From assembly GCA_013373005.1 (NCBI GenBank), contig JABXIP010000182.1, positions 1-7,628 on the forward strand: DNA of 7,628 bases. Direction: 5' to 3'. Made by a program: the position numbers and the translations under genes. Positions 1-6,708 of the stretch are shown here, in pieces (the first letter of the stretch is position 1; every line of letters begins with the position of its first letter). This DNA is from Cytophagia bacterium. GTDB taxonomy: Bacteria > Bacteroidota > Bacteroidia > Cytophagales > Cyclobacteriaceae. Under the pieces are notes generated by a model. That model ran no database searches and was not told where the DNA came from. It worked only from the letters and a program-made list of their open reading frames with translations.

Positions 1-887
1 ACGAACCATCCTTTTACCAGGCGATCAGTGTCGTGTTTTGAGGCATAGGGATCTGAAGCTACGGTGCCTCTATAGCTGGTATTTCCATAAACCGATTGAT
101 CGTGCACCCAATCTTTAAATGGTAGGTCTTTCATCCACCAGTGTTGGTCTCCAATGTGGTTATGAATCATGTCCATAATCACCTTGAGGCCTTTGTCGTG
201 ACTGGTTTTTACAAAGCCTACAAACTCATCGTTAGAACCGAAGCGTCTATCGATTTTGTACATATCGGTCGCGGCATACCCATGATAAGCTTTGTATTCC
301 GGTGTCTGGTCATTTTCAAAAACGGGGGTGAGCCAAACGGCCGTCATGCCCAGGTTTTTGATATAATCCAAGTGATCTTGCACTCCTTTAATGTCACCAC
401 CATGTCTACCACTGGGATGCTCTCTTCTGGCAGGTTCCAACATGCCCTCAACGGAATCGTTGTCGGGGTTTCCGTTGGCAAATCTGTCTGGCATCAACAG
501 GTAAATCACATCTTCGCTGCTGAAGCCCTGATTTCGCTTAAGCTCCTTCACTCTTGGTTTTAGGTCGTAGCTGATGGTTTTGGTTTCCTCACCGCGGCTT
601 AGGTTGATATCAAAGCTTCCAGCTGATACATCGGGGCTAATTTCCAGGTAAACGAATTTGTAGTTAGGAGAATCTCCTGAAAGCTGCTTCATCATTGTGA
701 TGCCATCTTGCTTTACATCTGCGGTGTATTGGCCAATACCCTCTCCATAAATCATTAATTGAAGCTTTTCTGTGGGCATTTTAGCATACCAGAAAGGGGG
801 TTCAACCCTCAGGTCCTGAGCCTTTGCATTGAAAGAAAGGGTTGCAACAACAAGGCAAGCCAGCAGAACGTATTTCGATTTTCTCAT
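1..887 (-). CDS. Exported GH13 alpha-amylase / neopullulanase (SusA-like), 3' end beyond window
   Basis: Partial gene: 295 codons are visible and the frame stays open through the window edge. It should hydrolyse alpha-glucans or maltodextrins in the periplasm. The ATG at 887 gives a Sec signal peptide (basic MRKSK, hydrophobic core to about residue 19, A-K-A then Q24). Residues about 25-110 look like the cyclomaltodextrinase N-terminal beta domain (starts RVEPPFWYAKM). The catalytic TIM barrel begins near residue 125: MPDRFANG with D134 and the following NPDND typical of the calcium-binding start of neopullulanases, then HGGDIKGV, GMTAVWLTP, YHGYAATD, and GH13 conserved region I as DMIHNH (D239-H244). 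The catalytic nucleophile, acid/base and later regions lie outside the window. It sits 76 bp downstream of the membrane-protein gene on the same strand. SusA-type is inferred from architecture; exact product specificity cannot be told. Confidence 0.9.
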   Translation of the reverse strand, partial: MRKSKYVLLACLVVATLSFNAKAQDLRVEPPFWYAKMPTEKLQLMIYGEGIGQYTADVKQDGITMMKQLSGDSPNYKFVYLEISPDVSAGSFDINLSRGEETKTISYDLKPRVKELKRNQGFSSEDVIYLLMPDRFANGNPDNDSVEGMLEPARREHPSGRHGGDIKGVQDHLDYIKNLGMTAVWLTPVFENDQTPEYKAYHGYAATDMYKIDRRFGSNDEFVGFVKTSHDKGLKVIMDMIHNHIGDQHWWMKDLPFKDWVHDQSVYGNTSYRGTVASDPYASKHDTDRLVKGWF

Positions 888-942
888 GGTGAGTTCTTTA
901 AGTCTTTCAAACTACGGAAATAATCAGATTTGAGAAAGAATG

Positions 943-958
943 AACGGTTTCAACCGTT
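943..958. repeat. Short perfect inverted repeat between the two minus-strand genes
   Basis: AACGGTT-tc-AACCGTT is a perfect 7-bp inverted repeat; as RNA it could form a 6-bp stem with a 4-base loop. It lies 6 bp past the stop codon of the membrane-protein gene and about 56 bp before the amylase start. Read on the minus strand it is followed by a pyrimidine-rich but broken T stretch (CATTCTTTCTC), so it could be a weak terminator, an attenuating hairpin or an operator. Function is not shown by the sequence. Confidence 0.4.
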
Positions 959-963
959 TGCAA

Positions 964-1956
964 TTAGCTGATTAAATAGTCGATCACCTTGTCGACAACT
1001 GAGGCAGCAACCCAGGTGAGGAAGGGAATGACCAGATAGAAAACAAAACGCGAGGCAGTAGGAATGTTTACCGGAATTTCGAGCGTGCTATTCACCAGCC
1101 GCTTGTAAGTCATCAGGTCTACCACATTGATGTTCTCAAGGTTTTTTCCTATCCGTGATTGTTTCAGTGCTTCTTTGTCGCCCTCAATGCCTTTTTCTAT
1201 CAGTGCAATTTCTTTCTCTTTAGCACTGATGATTCTATTTCTAACTCCTTTTAGTGGCGTAATCACCATCCAAAGAATACTCGGAATCAAAGGTAGAAGA
1301 GCTGGATTACTCAGGTCTGTTGGGTCTAGTCCTTGAATGAAAAGAAGGGTATAGGCTCCGATGAATGCCAGAATACTGATAACTCCTGCGCTGGTTAATG
1401 GCATTAACCTGTCGGTGTTTAATATGTCAATTTCAATTTCTCGCGAGAGTATGTTCATCTTGGTCATATTTCTGAGATAGGTGCTGGTTGACTGCCAGAT
1501 CATGAGCCAGATAATAATGATTTGAATGCCACGATAAACATACATGATAGGGTAGTTGATGTCTCCATCTAACATCCACCTGAAGACAGCTAAATAAGCA
1601 TGAATGCTACCGATGGCTAAGGGGATCAGCATTTCTTTCCAGGAAAGCCTTTGTTCATAGAATTCATCCAGGAAACTATTCTTTTGGTCTTCGGCTAGCT
1701 GAGTCCAGGAAAGAAGTTTCAAAAACCCTTTTTCGTGATTGCTATTAATAATTCTGGCAATGAAGACCAGGTAACCCGTAGTGAAAGTGAAGTAGGCGGT
1801 GGTGGAATAGAGTGCAAAAGTGTGTTGAATGCCCTCCAGTTCAAATACAAGAGCTTGAAGCAAAAAGAAGAAAGTACTGGTGAGTAAACCGACAAGCCAT
1901 GCAGGGGAGGATACGTTTGTCAGTCGTAAAAGGAAAGGTTGTTTAGCTTTTCTCAT
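964..1956 (-). CDS. Seven-helix membrane protein of unknown function
   Basis: 330 residues; I do not recognise a named family with confidence. Hydrophobic segments lie at about 20-40, 48-70, 108-128, 137-157, 188-208, 219-235 and 303-322. Between helices 6 and 7 is a charged, helix-prone linker (about 236-290, rich in K, E, I and L), then a conserved-looking ending: YKRLVNSTLEIP at 284-295, PTASRFVFYLVIP at 299-311 and TWVAASVVDKVID. That ending resembles, from memory, the C-terminus of other uncharacterised bacterial membrane proteins (a pattern like P-T-x-x-RF-x-x-Y-x-x-x-P-x-x-SW-x-x-A-x-VE). There is no signal peptide; the basic N-terminus should be cytoplasmic. The ATG at 1956 has an AAGGGAG purine tract 11 bases upstream, unusual for this phylum. 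The gene is divergent from the peptidase and runs toward the amylase. No enzymatic motif is visible. Confidence 0.8.
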   Translation of the reverse strand: MRKAKQPFLLRLTNVSSPAWLVGLLTSTFFFLLQALVFELEGIQHTFALYSTTAYFTFTTGYLVFIARIINSNHEKGFLKLLSWTQLAEDQKNSFLDEFYEQRLSWKEMLIPLAIGSIHAYLAVFRWMLDGDINYPIMYVYRGIQIIIIWLMIWQSTSTYLRNMTKMNILSREIEIDILNTDRLMPLTSAGVISILAFIGAYTLLFIQGLDPTDLSNPALLPLIPSILWMVITPLKGVRNRIISAKEKEIALIEKGIEGDKEALKQSRIGKNLENINVVDLMTYKRLVNSTLEIPVNIPTASRFVFYLVIPFLTWVAASVVDKVIDYLIS

Positions 1957-2127
1957 GAATAGTTTATCTCCCTTAAATTGATCGAATTAAGTCAAGTTGA
2001 CAACCTTTATCTGTCCTTTTGGAAATATAGAGTCAAATAAAGTGGTGAACTACCATTTATAAAACCCTGAACAAAAGATTCAATAAACCGAGCATTGCTT
2101 GTATTTTAGAAACTCAATTCAACCAAT
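1957..2127. promoter_or_regulatory. Divergent intergenic region holding two opposed promoters
   Basis: The genes on either side point away from each other, so this AT-rich 171-bp stretch must hold both start regions unless transcription enters from further off. For the plus-strand peptidase the best Bacteroidota-type -7 box is TATTTTAG at 2102-2109 (consensus TAnnTTTG, one mismatch), which would give a leader of roughly 13 bases; no good -33 TTTG is seen at the right distance. On the minus strand TATATTTC (about 2032-2025) is a similar one-mismatch match. Both assignments are weak and come from motif matching only. Confidence 0.35.
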
Positions 2128-3456
2128 ATGAAAAAACTACTCCTTTTAGTACTGCTTATCATTTCCTTTTCTACTCTTGCCCAAAACGAATACGGACAGA
2201 TATTGTCCATGAAAGATAGGGCCGCCACTATTAACAGATTGCTTGAAGACAAGGTGAAAAACTATCTCCCTGAAATTATGAGAAGGGAAGGCATAGATAT
2301 GTGGGTGGTGATGTCTAGAGAGTACAATGAAGATCCGGTAATTAAGACTTTACTGCCAGCTGAGTGGTTGGCAGCCAGAAGACGTACCATTTTGGTATTC
2401 TTCGATCAGGGTGAAGGGAAGGAGCTGGAGACCATTGCTGTTTCTCGCTACGATGTTGGCTCAGTTTTTAAAAGTGCCTGGAATAAGGAGCAGCAACCCG
2501 ACCAATGGGCCAGATTGGCTGAAATCATAAAGGAAAGAAATCCACAGAAAATTGGAGTCAATAAGTCGGAGTATTTTGGTTTAGCTGATGGAGTTGTAGC
2601 TACTGATTATCAGGAGTTTAAAGAAGCTATAGGAAGTCAGTTTTCAAAGAAAGTTGTATCAGCAGAAAAGGTAGCTATTGGTTGGCTGGAGACAAGAACT
2701 GAGGCTGAAATGGCCATCTACCCTCACATTGTCGGTATCTCTCATGAGATCATTAAAGAGGCTTTTTCAAGCAAGGTGATTACTCCGGGTGTCACTACTA
2801 CTGAAGATGTGGTTTGGTGGATGCGCGACAAGGTGAGAGAATTGGGCCTTGTTACCTGGTTTCATCCAACTATCGATATTCAGAGAGCAGATCCTGAGCG
2901 ATTCGATCACCTGAGAACGTTCAGCAAAAGACCCGAGCCTGGAGTAATTATGCCGGGTGATTTACTGCACTGCGACTTTGGTATTACCTACCTGCGTCTC
3001 AATACGGATCAACAGCAACATGCTTATGTGTTGAGACCTGGAGAAACACAGGTGCCCGATTACCTAACAAAGGCTTTCGACAATGGAAACAGGCTTCAGG
3101 ATATATTTACCGGAAACTTTAAAGAAGGCAGAACAGGAAATGAGGTGTTGAAAATGAGCCGTGAGCAGGCGATTGCTGAGGGGATCACTCCATCTATTTA
3201 TACTCACCCTATTGGTTATCATGGTCACGCTGCCGGAACTACACTGGGGATGTGGGATTCTCAAGGAGGTGTTCCAGTAACTGGAGATTATCCGCTGCAT
3301 CTAAATACTGCCTATTCCATAGAGCTTAACGCGGCCACATTTATCGAAGAATGGGGCAAGGAGGTTCGGATTATGCTGGAGGAAGAAGCTTTTTTCAACA
3401 AAGAAGGTGTTCGTTATATTAATGAACGTCAGGAAAAAATCTTTATCGTTAACTGA
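2128..3456 (+). CDS. Exported M24 metallopeptidase, Xaa-Pro aminopeptidase-like
   Basis: 442 residues. Residues 1-18 form a Sec signal peptide (MKK, leucine-rich core, cleavage likely after S-T-L-A), so the enzyme acts in the periplasm or outside. Residues about 25-185 match a creatinase/aminopeptidase-P-type N-terminal domain; about 190-440 form the pita-bread catalytic domain. Metal ligands can be picked out: D283 (HCDFG) and D294 (NTDQQ) with the 11-residue spacing usual for M24, a histidine in H-P-I-G-Y-H-G-H (H367 best fits the HxxG ligand), E399 (SIELN) and a last glutamate in LEEEAFF (E418 likely). The family removes N-terminal residues before proline or cleaves related imidopeptides; the substrate here is not known. 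The arginine-isoleucine-glutamate motif of classic aminopeptidase P is altered. The stop lies 5 bp before the kinase start, which suggests co-transcription. Confidence 0.9.
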   Translation: MKKLLLLVLLIISFSTLAQNEYGQILSMKDRAATINRLLEDKVKNYLPEIMRREGIDMWVVMSREYNEDPVIKTLLPAEWLAARRRTILVFFDQGEGKELETIAVSRYDVGSVFKSAWNKEQQPDQWARLAEIIKERNPQKIGVNKSEYFGLADGVVATDYQEFKEAIGSQFSKKVVSAEKVAIGWLETRTEAEMAIYPHIVGISHEIIKEAFSSKVITPGVTTTEDVVWWMRDKVRELGLVTWFHPTIDIQRADPERFDHLRTFSKRPEPGVIMPGDLLHCDFGITYLRLNTDQQQHAYVLRPGETQVPDYLTKAFDNGNRLQDIFTGNFKEGRTGNEVLKMSREQAIAEGITPSIYTHPIGYHGHAAGTTLGMWDSQGGVPVTGDYPLHLNTAYSIELNAATFIEEWGKEVRIMLEEEAFFNKEGVRYINERQEKIFIVN

Positions 3457-3461
3457 TCCGG

Positions 3462-5342
3462 TTGAAACATTTTTTGATCATATCGCTACTGGTGCTAACT
3501 GGCTTTTTGGCACGGTCTCAAACAAAGTCTGTATTCGACTTGAGAGGAGAAAGTTTTGAACGCCCACATCAATTGAATGGCGACTGGGATTTTTTTTGGA
3601 TGCGGTTTATTGAAAGCAATGATACCACTAGCCGCTGGAATAACATGAAGGTTCCGGCCGATTGGTACGATGCACCCAATGAAGATAGATATTCAACTGT
3701 AGGCTATGCAACTTACAGGACAACCGTATTGCTCGATAAGAGGAAGGATGAAATTGGTATATTTATTCCTCACATATTCTCTGCCTATAAGGTGATTGTG
3801 AATGGGCAGGTAGCTCATGAGTCTACAAAAGTAGGGAAGACCGAGGCCGAGTACATTCCGTTCCGAATGCCAAAAGTGGTTCCTATCTCACGCTATGGTG
3901 AAAACGAATTCGAGATCATAATTCAGGTATCTAACTTTAACCACTTTAACTCGGGCATGCATTATGCCATAGATATTGGTAAATATAGGGCCCTACAGCA
4001 GGATCTGAGTATAAAAATAGATGTCAACTTATTTGTAGCAGGAGGGCTTTTTATTACGGGTTTTGTGCTTTTGGCCTTTGCCTTTACCTATAAGCACCTG
4101 AAGGTAGAAATCCCTTTTTACGCCTTGTTTTCCATCAGTTTGATGTATCGTATGTTGGGCTCAGACCCATATCCGTTACATGCTTTGTTTCCTGGCCTGC
4201 CCTATATCTGGTCGGTTCATATGGAGTATTTTTCCATCCATACGGCCACCCTTTTTGGAGGACTCTTTGTTTTTTATCTCTATCCTCGGCAAACGAATAA
4301 ATATGTCAAGTATCTCTATGTAGGTGTTTCTTTGGTGAGTTTAGCCTGTGTATTTGTGCTTAGGCCTTTGGTATTCACCTACCTGATGAAGTTCTACCTG
4401 TTCTTTGTGCTGGCCTACGTTTTAATATTCATTTACATCATTGCCAAAGCGAGGAAGGAGAAGGAACTGTCTTCCGGTTACTTGCTCACTGCTTTAATCA
4501 TTGTGGCTATCTGGACGCTTTTCCAGATTATTTTATTTCTGAATGTTGCGCCAATTCCGTACTTCATCAATATTATACTGGTTTCCTTGATCATGGTGTT
4601 CTGTAACCTGGCTCTATTCAGAACCTTTATGCTGAAGATTCAATCGGTAGACCTTACTCAGGCAGACCTGACCATTACCAAATCTAAGCAGAACATGCTG
4701 TCTTTGATTTCTCATGAGATTAAAACACCAGTAGCCACACTTCAAATGAACATTGAAATGCTTAGGGCCATGGCTCAAACAGGGAAGGACGTTCCTGGAG
4801 AAATGTTGGATAAGATTACGGAGGCCTGTTCGGAAGATGTTGATGATATCAAGCAAATGGTCAACGACTTTGTGTATTTTATGAGTAGGGCTGATGCCGG
4901 TATTAAGCCAACCAGTATTTCCGAAATCAGTCATAGGTTGAAGAATCGCTTCTCCAGCGATACGACTCCAATGAAAGTATATAAATTCAATGAGATCAGA
5001 AGGTATGATACTGACTTGCTGACTCTTGAATACATCATTAGCACTTTACTGAGCAATGCACAGAAGTATTCACCTTCAGGAGCTAAAAAGGCAGAACTCA
5101 TTCTTAGAGAAGATTCGCAGATGTTAACCATAGAGGTAAAAGACTACGGCTTTGGTATGGATGAGGATCAGGTGGAAAATTTAGGCAAATCGAGGCTTGT
5201 AAGGAACGAAAAAGATGAAATTTCCGGTGTAGGTTTTTATCTTGCGAAGGAGTTATCCAACCAGCTAGATCACAGTCTGGTGATTGAGTCGAAACCGGGA
5301 TTGGGCACCTCCGTGAGAATTGAACTAAAGGGACATGATTAA
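3462..5342 (+). CDS. 7TMR-DISM-type sensor histidine kinase with jelly-roll ectodomain
   Basis: 626 residues starting at TTG 3462. The TTG start is chosen because it gives a signal peptide (MKHFLIISLLVLTGFLARSQ); the first in-frame ATG (M47) would delete it and the start of the ectodomain, and an in-frame stop lies at 3450. Residues about 22-185 form an extracytoplasmic domain resembling the glycoside hydrolase 2 sugar-binding/7TMR-DISM extracellular jelly roll (LNGDWDFFW, VPADW, YATYRTT, YKVIVNG). Seven helices follow at about 188-209, 218-234, 258-274, 284-301, 308-328, 339-360 and 366-388. The cytoplasmic part has HisKA with H418 in SHEIKTP, then HATPase_c with N532 (N box), D561-x-G563-x-G565 (G1) and GVGFYLAK at 589-596 (G2), and a closing GLGTSVRIEL. 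All catalytic boxes look intact, so it should autophosphorylate H418. The ligand is unknown; a carbohydrate or small molecule is inferred from the fold. Confidence 0.92.
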   Translation: MKHFLIISLLVLTGFLARSQTKSVFDLRGESFERPHQLNGDWDFFWMRFIESNDTTSRWNNMKVPADWYDAPNEDRYSTVGYATYRTTVLLDKRKDEIGIFIPHIFSAYKVIVNGQVAHESTKVGKTEAEYIPFRMPKVVPISRYGENEFEIIIQVSNFNHFNSGMHYAIDIGKYRALQQDLSIKIDVNLFVAGGLFITGFVLLAFAFTYKHLKVEIPFYALFSISLMYRMLGSDPYPLHALFPGLPYIWSVHMEYFSIHTATLFGGLFVFYLYPRQTNKYVKYLYVGVSLVSLACVFVLRPLVFTYLMKFYLFFVLAYVLIFIYIIAKARKEKELSSGYLLTALIIVAIWTLFQIILFLNVAPIPYFINIILVSLIMVFCNLALFRTFMLKIQSVDLTQADLTITKSKQNMLSLISHEIKTPVATLQMNIEMLRAMAQTGKDVPGEMLDKITEACSEDVDDIKQMVNDFVYFMSRADAGIKPTSISEISHRLKNRFSSDTTPMKVYKFNEIRRYDTDLLTLEYIISTLLSNAQKYSPSGAKKAELILREDSQMLTIEVKDYGFGMDEDQVENLGKSRLVRNEKDEISGVGFYLAKELSNQLDHSLVIESKPGLGTSVRIELKGHD

Positions 5343-5715
5343 TTTACTGTTGGTAGATGATAATTTTTCTGTGCGCGACACACTCAAGGATTTCCTGGAG
5401 TTTTTCTATACAGACATTAAGATTTTTATGGCTAAGAATGGCAAAGAAGCCATAGATCAGGTGGAGCAGAATAAGATGGACATCGTGATCTCAGATCAGA
5501 TGATGCCAGATATGAAGGGTTCAGAATTTCTCGGTCATGTGATTGAAAAGCTGCGAAAGGATAAGTCCTGGATTTATATATACAGCGGTCAGCTAGAAGA
5601 GGAGTTGTCTGTAGAATTAGAAGATTATGGTGAGGTAAAGGTGATCGACAAATTCACCAATCCCATGTTCTTCAAAGAGATAATTGATCACTACAAAACC
5701 ACAATAAGCAATTAA
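5335..5715 (+). CDS. Single-domain response regulator (CheY/Spo0F-like receiver)
   Basis: 126 residues, a receiver domain only. The acidic pocket is D8-D9 in LLLVDDN, the phosphoacceptor is D54 in VISDQMMPDMKG, the switch serine is S84 in YIYSGQ, and the conserved lysine is K106 in VIDKFTNP. The usual K-P-F after the last strand reads K-F here, so the proline of the KP motif is missing. There is no DNA-binding or enzymatic output domain; it must act by binding a partner or as a relay step. The ATG at 5335 overlaps the last 8 bp of the kinase gene, typical of translational coupling, and marks it as the likely cognate partner of that kinase. A short purine run (AAAGGGAC) precedes the start inside the kinase gene. 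Confidence 0.93.
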   Translation: MINLLLVDDNFSVRDTLKDFLEFFYTDIKIFMAKNGKEAIDQVEQNKMDIVISDQMMPDMKGSEFLGHVIEKLRKDKSWIYIYSGQLEEELSVELEDYGEVKVIDKFTNPMFFKEIIDHYKTTISN

Positions 5716-5721
5716 TAGATC

Positions 5722-5758
5722 GGTCAAATATTTAACCAAAGATTTATATTACTTTGGT
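5722..5758. promoter_or_regulatory. Two overlapping inverted repeats before the VTT-like gene
   Basis: The 51-bp gap after the response regulator holds GGTCAAATATTTAACC (5722-5737), a dyad with one mismatched pair, overlapping ACCAAAG...CTTTGGT (5735-5741 and 5752-5758), a perfect 7-bp inverted repeat around a 10-base AT-rich centre. There is no U-run after it on the plus strand, so a simple terminator is not favoured. TTACTTTG (5749-5756) differs at one position from the TAnnTTTG -7 box, so the region may be a promoter with operator for the next gene. This is inference from symmetry alone. Confidence 0.35.
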
Positions 5759-5766
5759 ATTAACGG

Positions 5767-6345
5767 ATGGAGAGCAATAAGAAGGATTTTTACAATTACT
5801 TTTCGCAAAACCTCATCAAGGGTTTCGTGTACCTTATTGTTCTTATAGGTCTGCTCATTCTCTTCAAGAGCTATTTCAAAACTCAGTACGAAACCATTGA
5901 ACATTGGGTATCTGACGATTACCTGCTCATGCTGGTTATTTTCCTTATTTCTGAAGTGTTGGTGGGTATTCTACCTCCAGAACTCTTTATGATCTGGTCT
6001 ATTGACGACCCAGGCCAAACCTACACCATCATCATTATTGTAATGGCCTTGCTTTCAATTGGTGCCGGGTGGATTAACTTCGGCATTGGTAAGCTCATCA
6101 GCTCAAAGGCTTTTTTCGATCGCTTCTTTAACAAGCGCCTGAAGAAATACCAGGAACGCTACGATGAATATGGTGCGGGCTTCATTATTGTAGCAGCCCT
6201 TACACCATTACCATATTCCCTGATTAGCCTGGTTACCGGCTCGATGGATTATCCTATCAGAAAATACCTGATCTACTCATCATTCCGCATTCTCCGCTTT
6301 GTGGTTTATGGTATCGTTATCTGGAACCTTGAAGGAGTTATATAG
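5767..6345 (+). CDS. DedA/VTT-domain-like integral membrane protein
   Basis: 192 residues with hydrophobic segments at about 17-37, 52-76, 86-110, 138-158 and 165-188. Features fit the SNARE-associated/VTT (DedA, YqaA-like) fold: an acidic residue and double proline in a probable re-entrant hairpin (E63, P70-P71-E72), a small-residue-rich segment with G99, G101, G106 and G108, and the late signature Y-G-A-G-F followed by T-P-L-P-Y (146-150), G158, and F-R-I-L-R at 173-177. Such proteins are implicated in lipid scrambling or transport and membrane homeostasis in this superfamily; substrate cannot be told here. The start ATG has no Shine-Dalgarno match, usual for the phylum. It follows the regulator after 51 bp that carry dyad symmetry, so it may belong to the same operon or have its own promoter. 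Family assignment is moderate; a different small membrane family is possible. Confidence 0.65.
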   Translation: MESNKKDFYNYFSQNLIKGFVYLIVLIGLLILFKSYFKTQYETIEHWVSDDYLLMLVIFLISEVLVGILPPELFMIWSIDDPGQTYTIIIIVMALLSIGAGWINFGIGKLISSKAFFDRFFNKRLKKYQERYDEYGAGFIIVAALTPLPYSLISLVTGSMDYPIRKYLIYSSFRILRFVVYGIVIWNLEGVI

Positions 6346-6384
6346 TCAATTGGGAAACTCGTGAATTGGTAAATTAGTAAGAGA

Positions 6385-6410
6385 CCAATTCCCCAATTCC
6401 CCAATCACCC
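6385..6410. repeat. Degenerate CCCCAATT run, first array
   Basis: Three consecutive units of about 8 bp (CCAATTCC period) end in CAATCACCC. It is followed by TCCCTAAAGGGA (6415-6426), a small palindrome whose reverse complement core CCCTTTAGGG recurs in the larger hairpin at 6663-6674. Confidence 0.7.
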
Positions 6411-6449
6411 TCATTCCCTAAAGGGATGCCAATAGATTAAATTGCCCAT

Positions 6450-6570
6450 CGACCATGGACTTAAGCTCTACAACGGAGTATAAGATTTCTCTCTGCGCTC
6501 GAAATGACTTTCTAAGACCGTTACGCCCCTGACGAATGACTATTGACTAATTTCCCATTTTCCCAATGAC
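6450..6570. repeat. Long direct repeat, copy A
   Basis: 121 bp that aligns without gaps to 6709-6829 at an offset of 259 bp; by eye there are about 12 mismatches, roughly 90% identity. The best-kept part is 6464-6540 (from AGCTCTACAACGGAG to GACGAATGAC). Its core 6485-6508 (ATTTCTC...CTCGAAATGAC) is an imperfect dyad with ATTTC/GAAAT arms, resembling REP-like intergenic elements common in Bacteroidota (recognition from memory). No coding potential. Confidence 0.85.
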
Positions 6571-6590
6571 CATTGACTACTGACCAATCC

Positions 6591-6650
6591 ACCAATTCCC
6601 CAATGTCCCAATTCCCCAGTTCCCCAATTCCCAATTCCCCAATGTCCCCC
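6591..6650. repeat. Degenerate CCCCAATT run, second array
   Basis: About seven units of 7-9 bp, varying as AATTCCCC, AATGTCCC, AGTTCCCC and AATTCCC. Read on the minus strand it yields a Gly/Trp-rich open frame that is an artefact of the period. The unit-length drift suggests slippage or repeated duplication. Confidence 0.75.
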
Positions 6651-6680
6651 GCTGGAGGGGGTGCCCTTTAGGGCGGGGGA
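6645..6680. repeat. GC-rich hairpin element with nested stems
   Basis: Outer arms TCCCCCGC (6645-6652) and GCGGGGGA (6673-6680) are perfect 8-bp complements. Inside, GCCC-TTTA-GGGC (6663-6674) forms a second stem that shares bases with the outer arm, and CCCCC (6646-6650) can pair instead with GGGGG (6657-6661). The conformations compete. No T-run follows on either strand, so an intrinsic terminator is not clear; it looks more like a palindromic intergenic repeat. Confidence 0.75.
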
Positions 6681-6708
6681 GGATTTCTGAAGAAAGTCCA
6701 TAGCCGAT

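Noticed and set aside
141..563. Plus-strand open frame of 140 codons
   Set aside because: Lies antisense inside the amylase gene, whose minus-strand translation shows clear GH13 motifs; the plus frame has no recognisable features.
855..887. Lipobox-like L-L-A-C at residues 8-11 of the amylase signal peptide
   Set aside because: The cysteine comes too early in the hydrophobic core and a good signal peptidase I site (A-K-A, then Q24) follows, so a soluble periplasmic enzyme is more likely than a lipoprotein.
3064..3300. Minus-strand open frame inside the peptidase gene
   Set aside because: It is antisense to the metal-binding region of the M24 domain and has no independent support.
4614..5131. 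Two minus-strand open frames inside the kinase gene
   Set aside because: They overlap the HisKA and ATPase coding sequence, whose motifs are intact, and lack any family signature.
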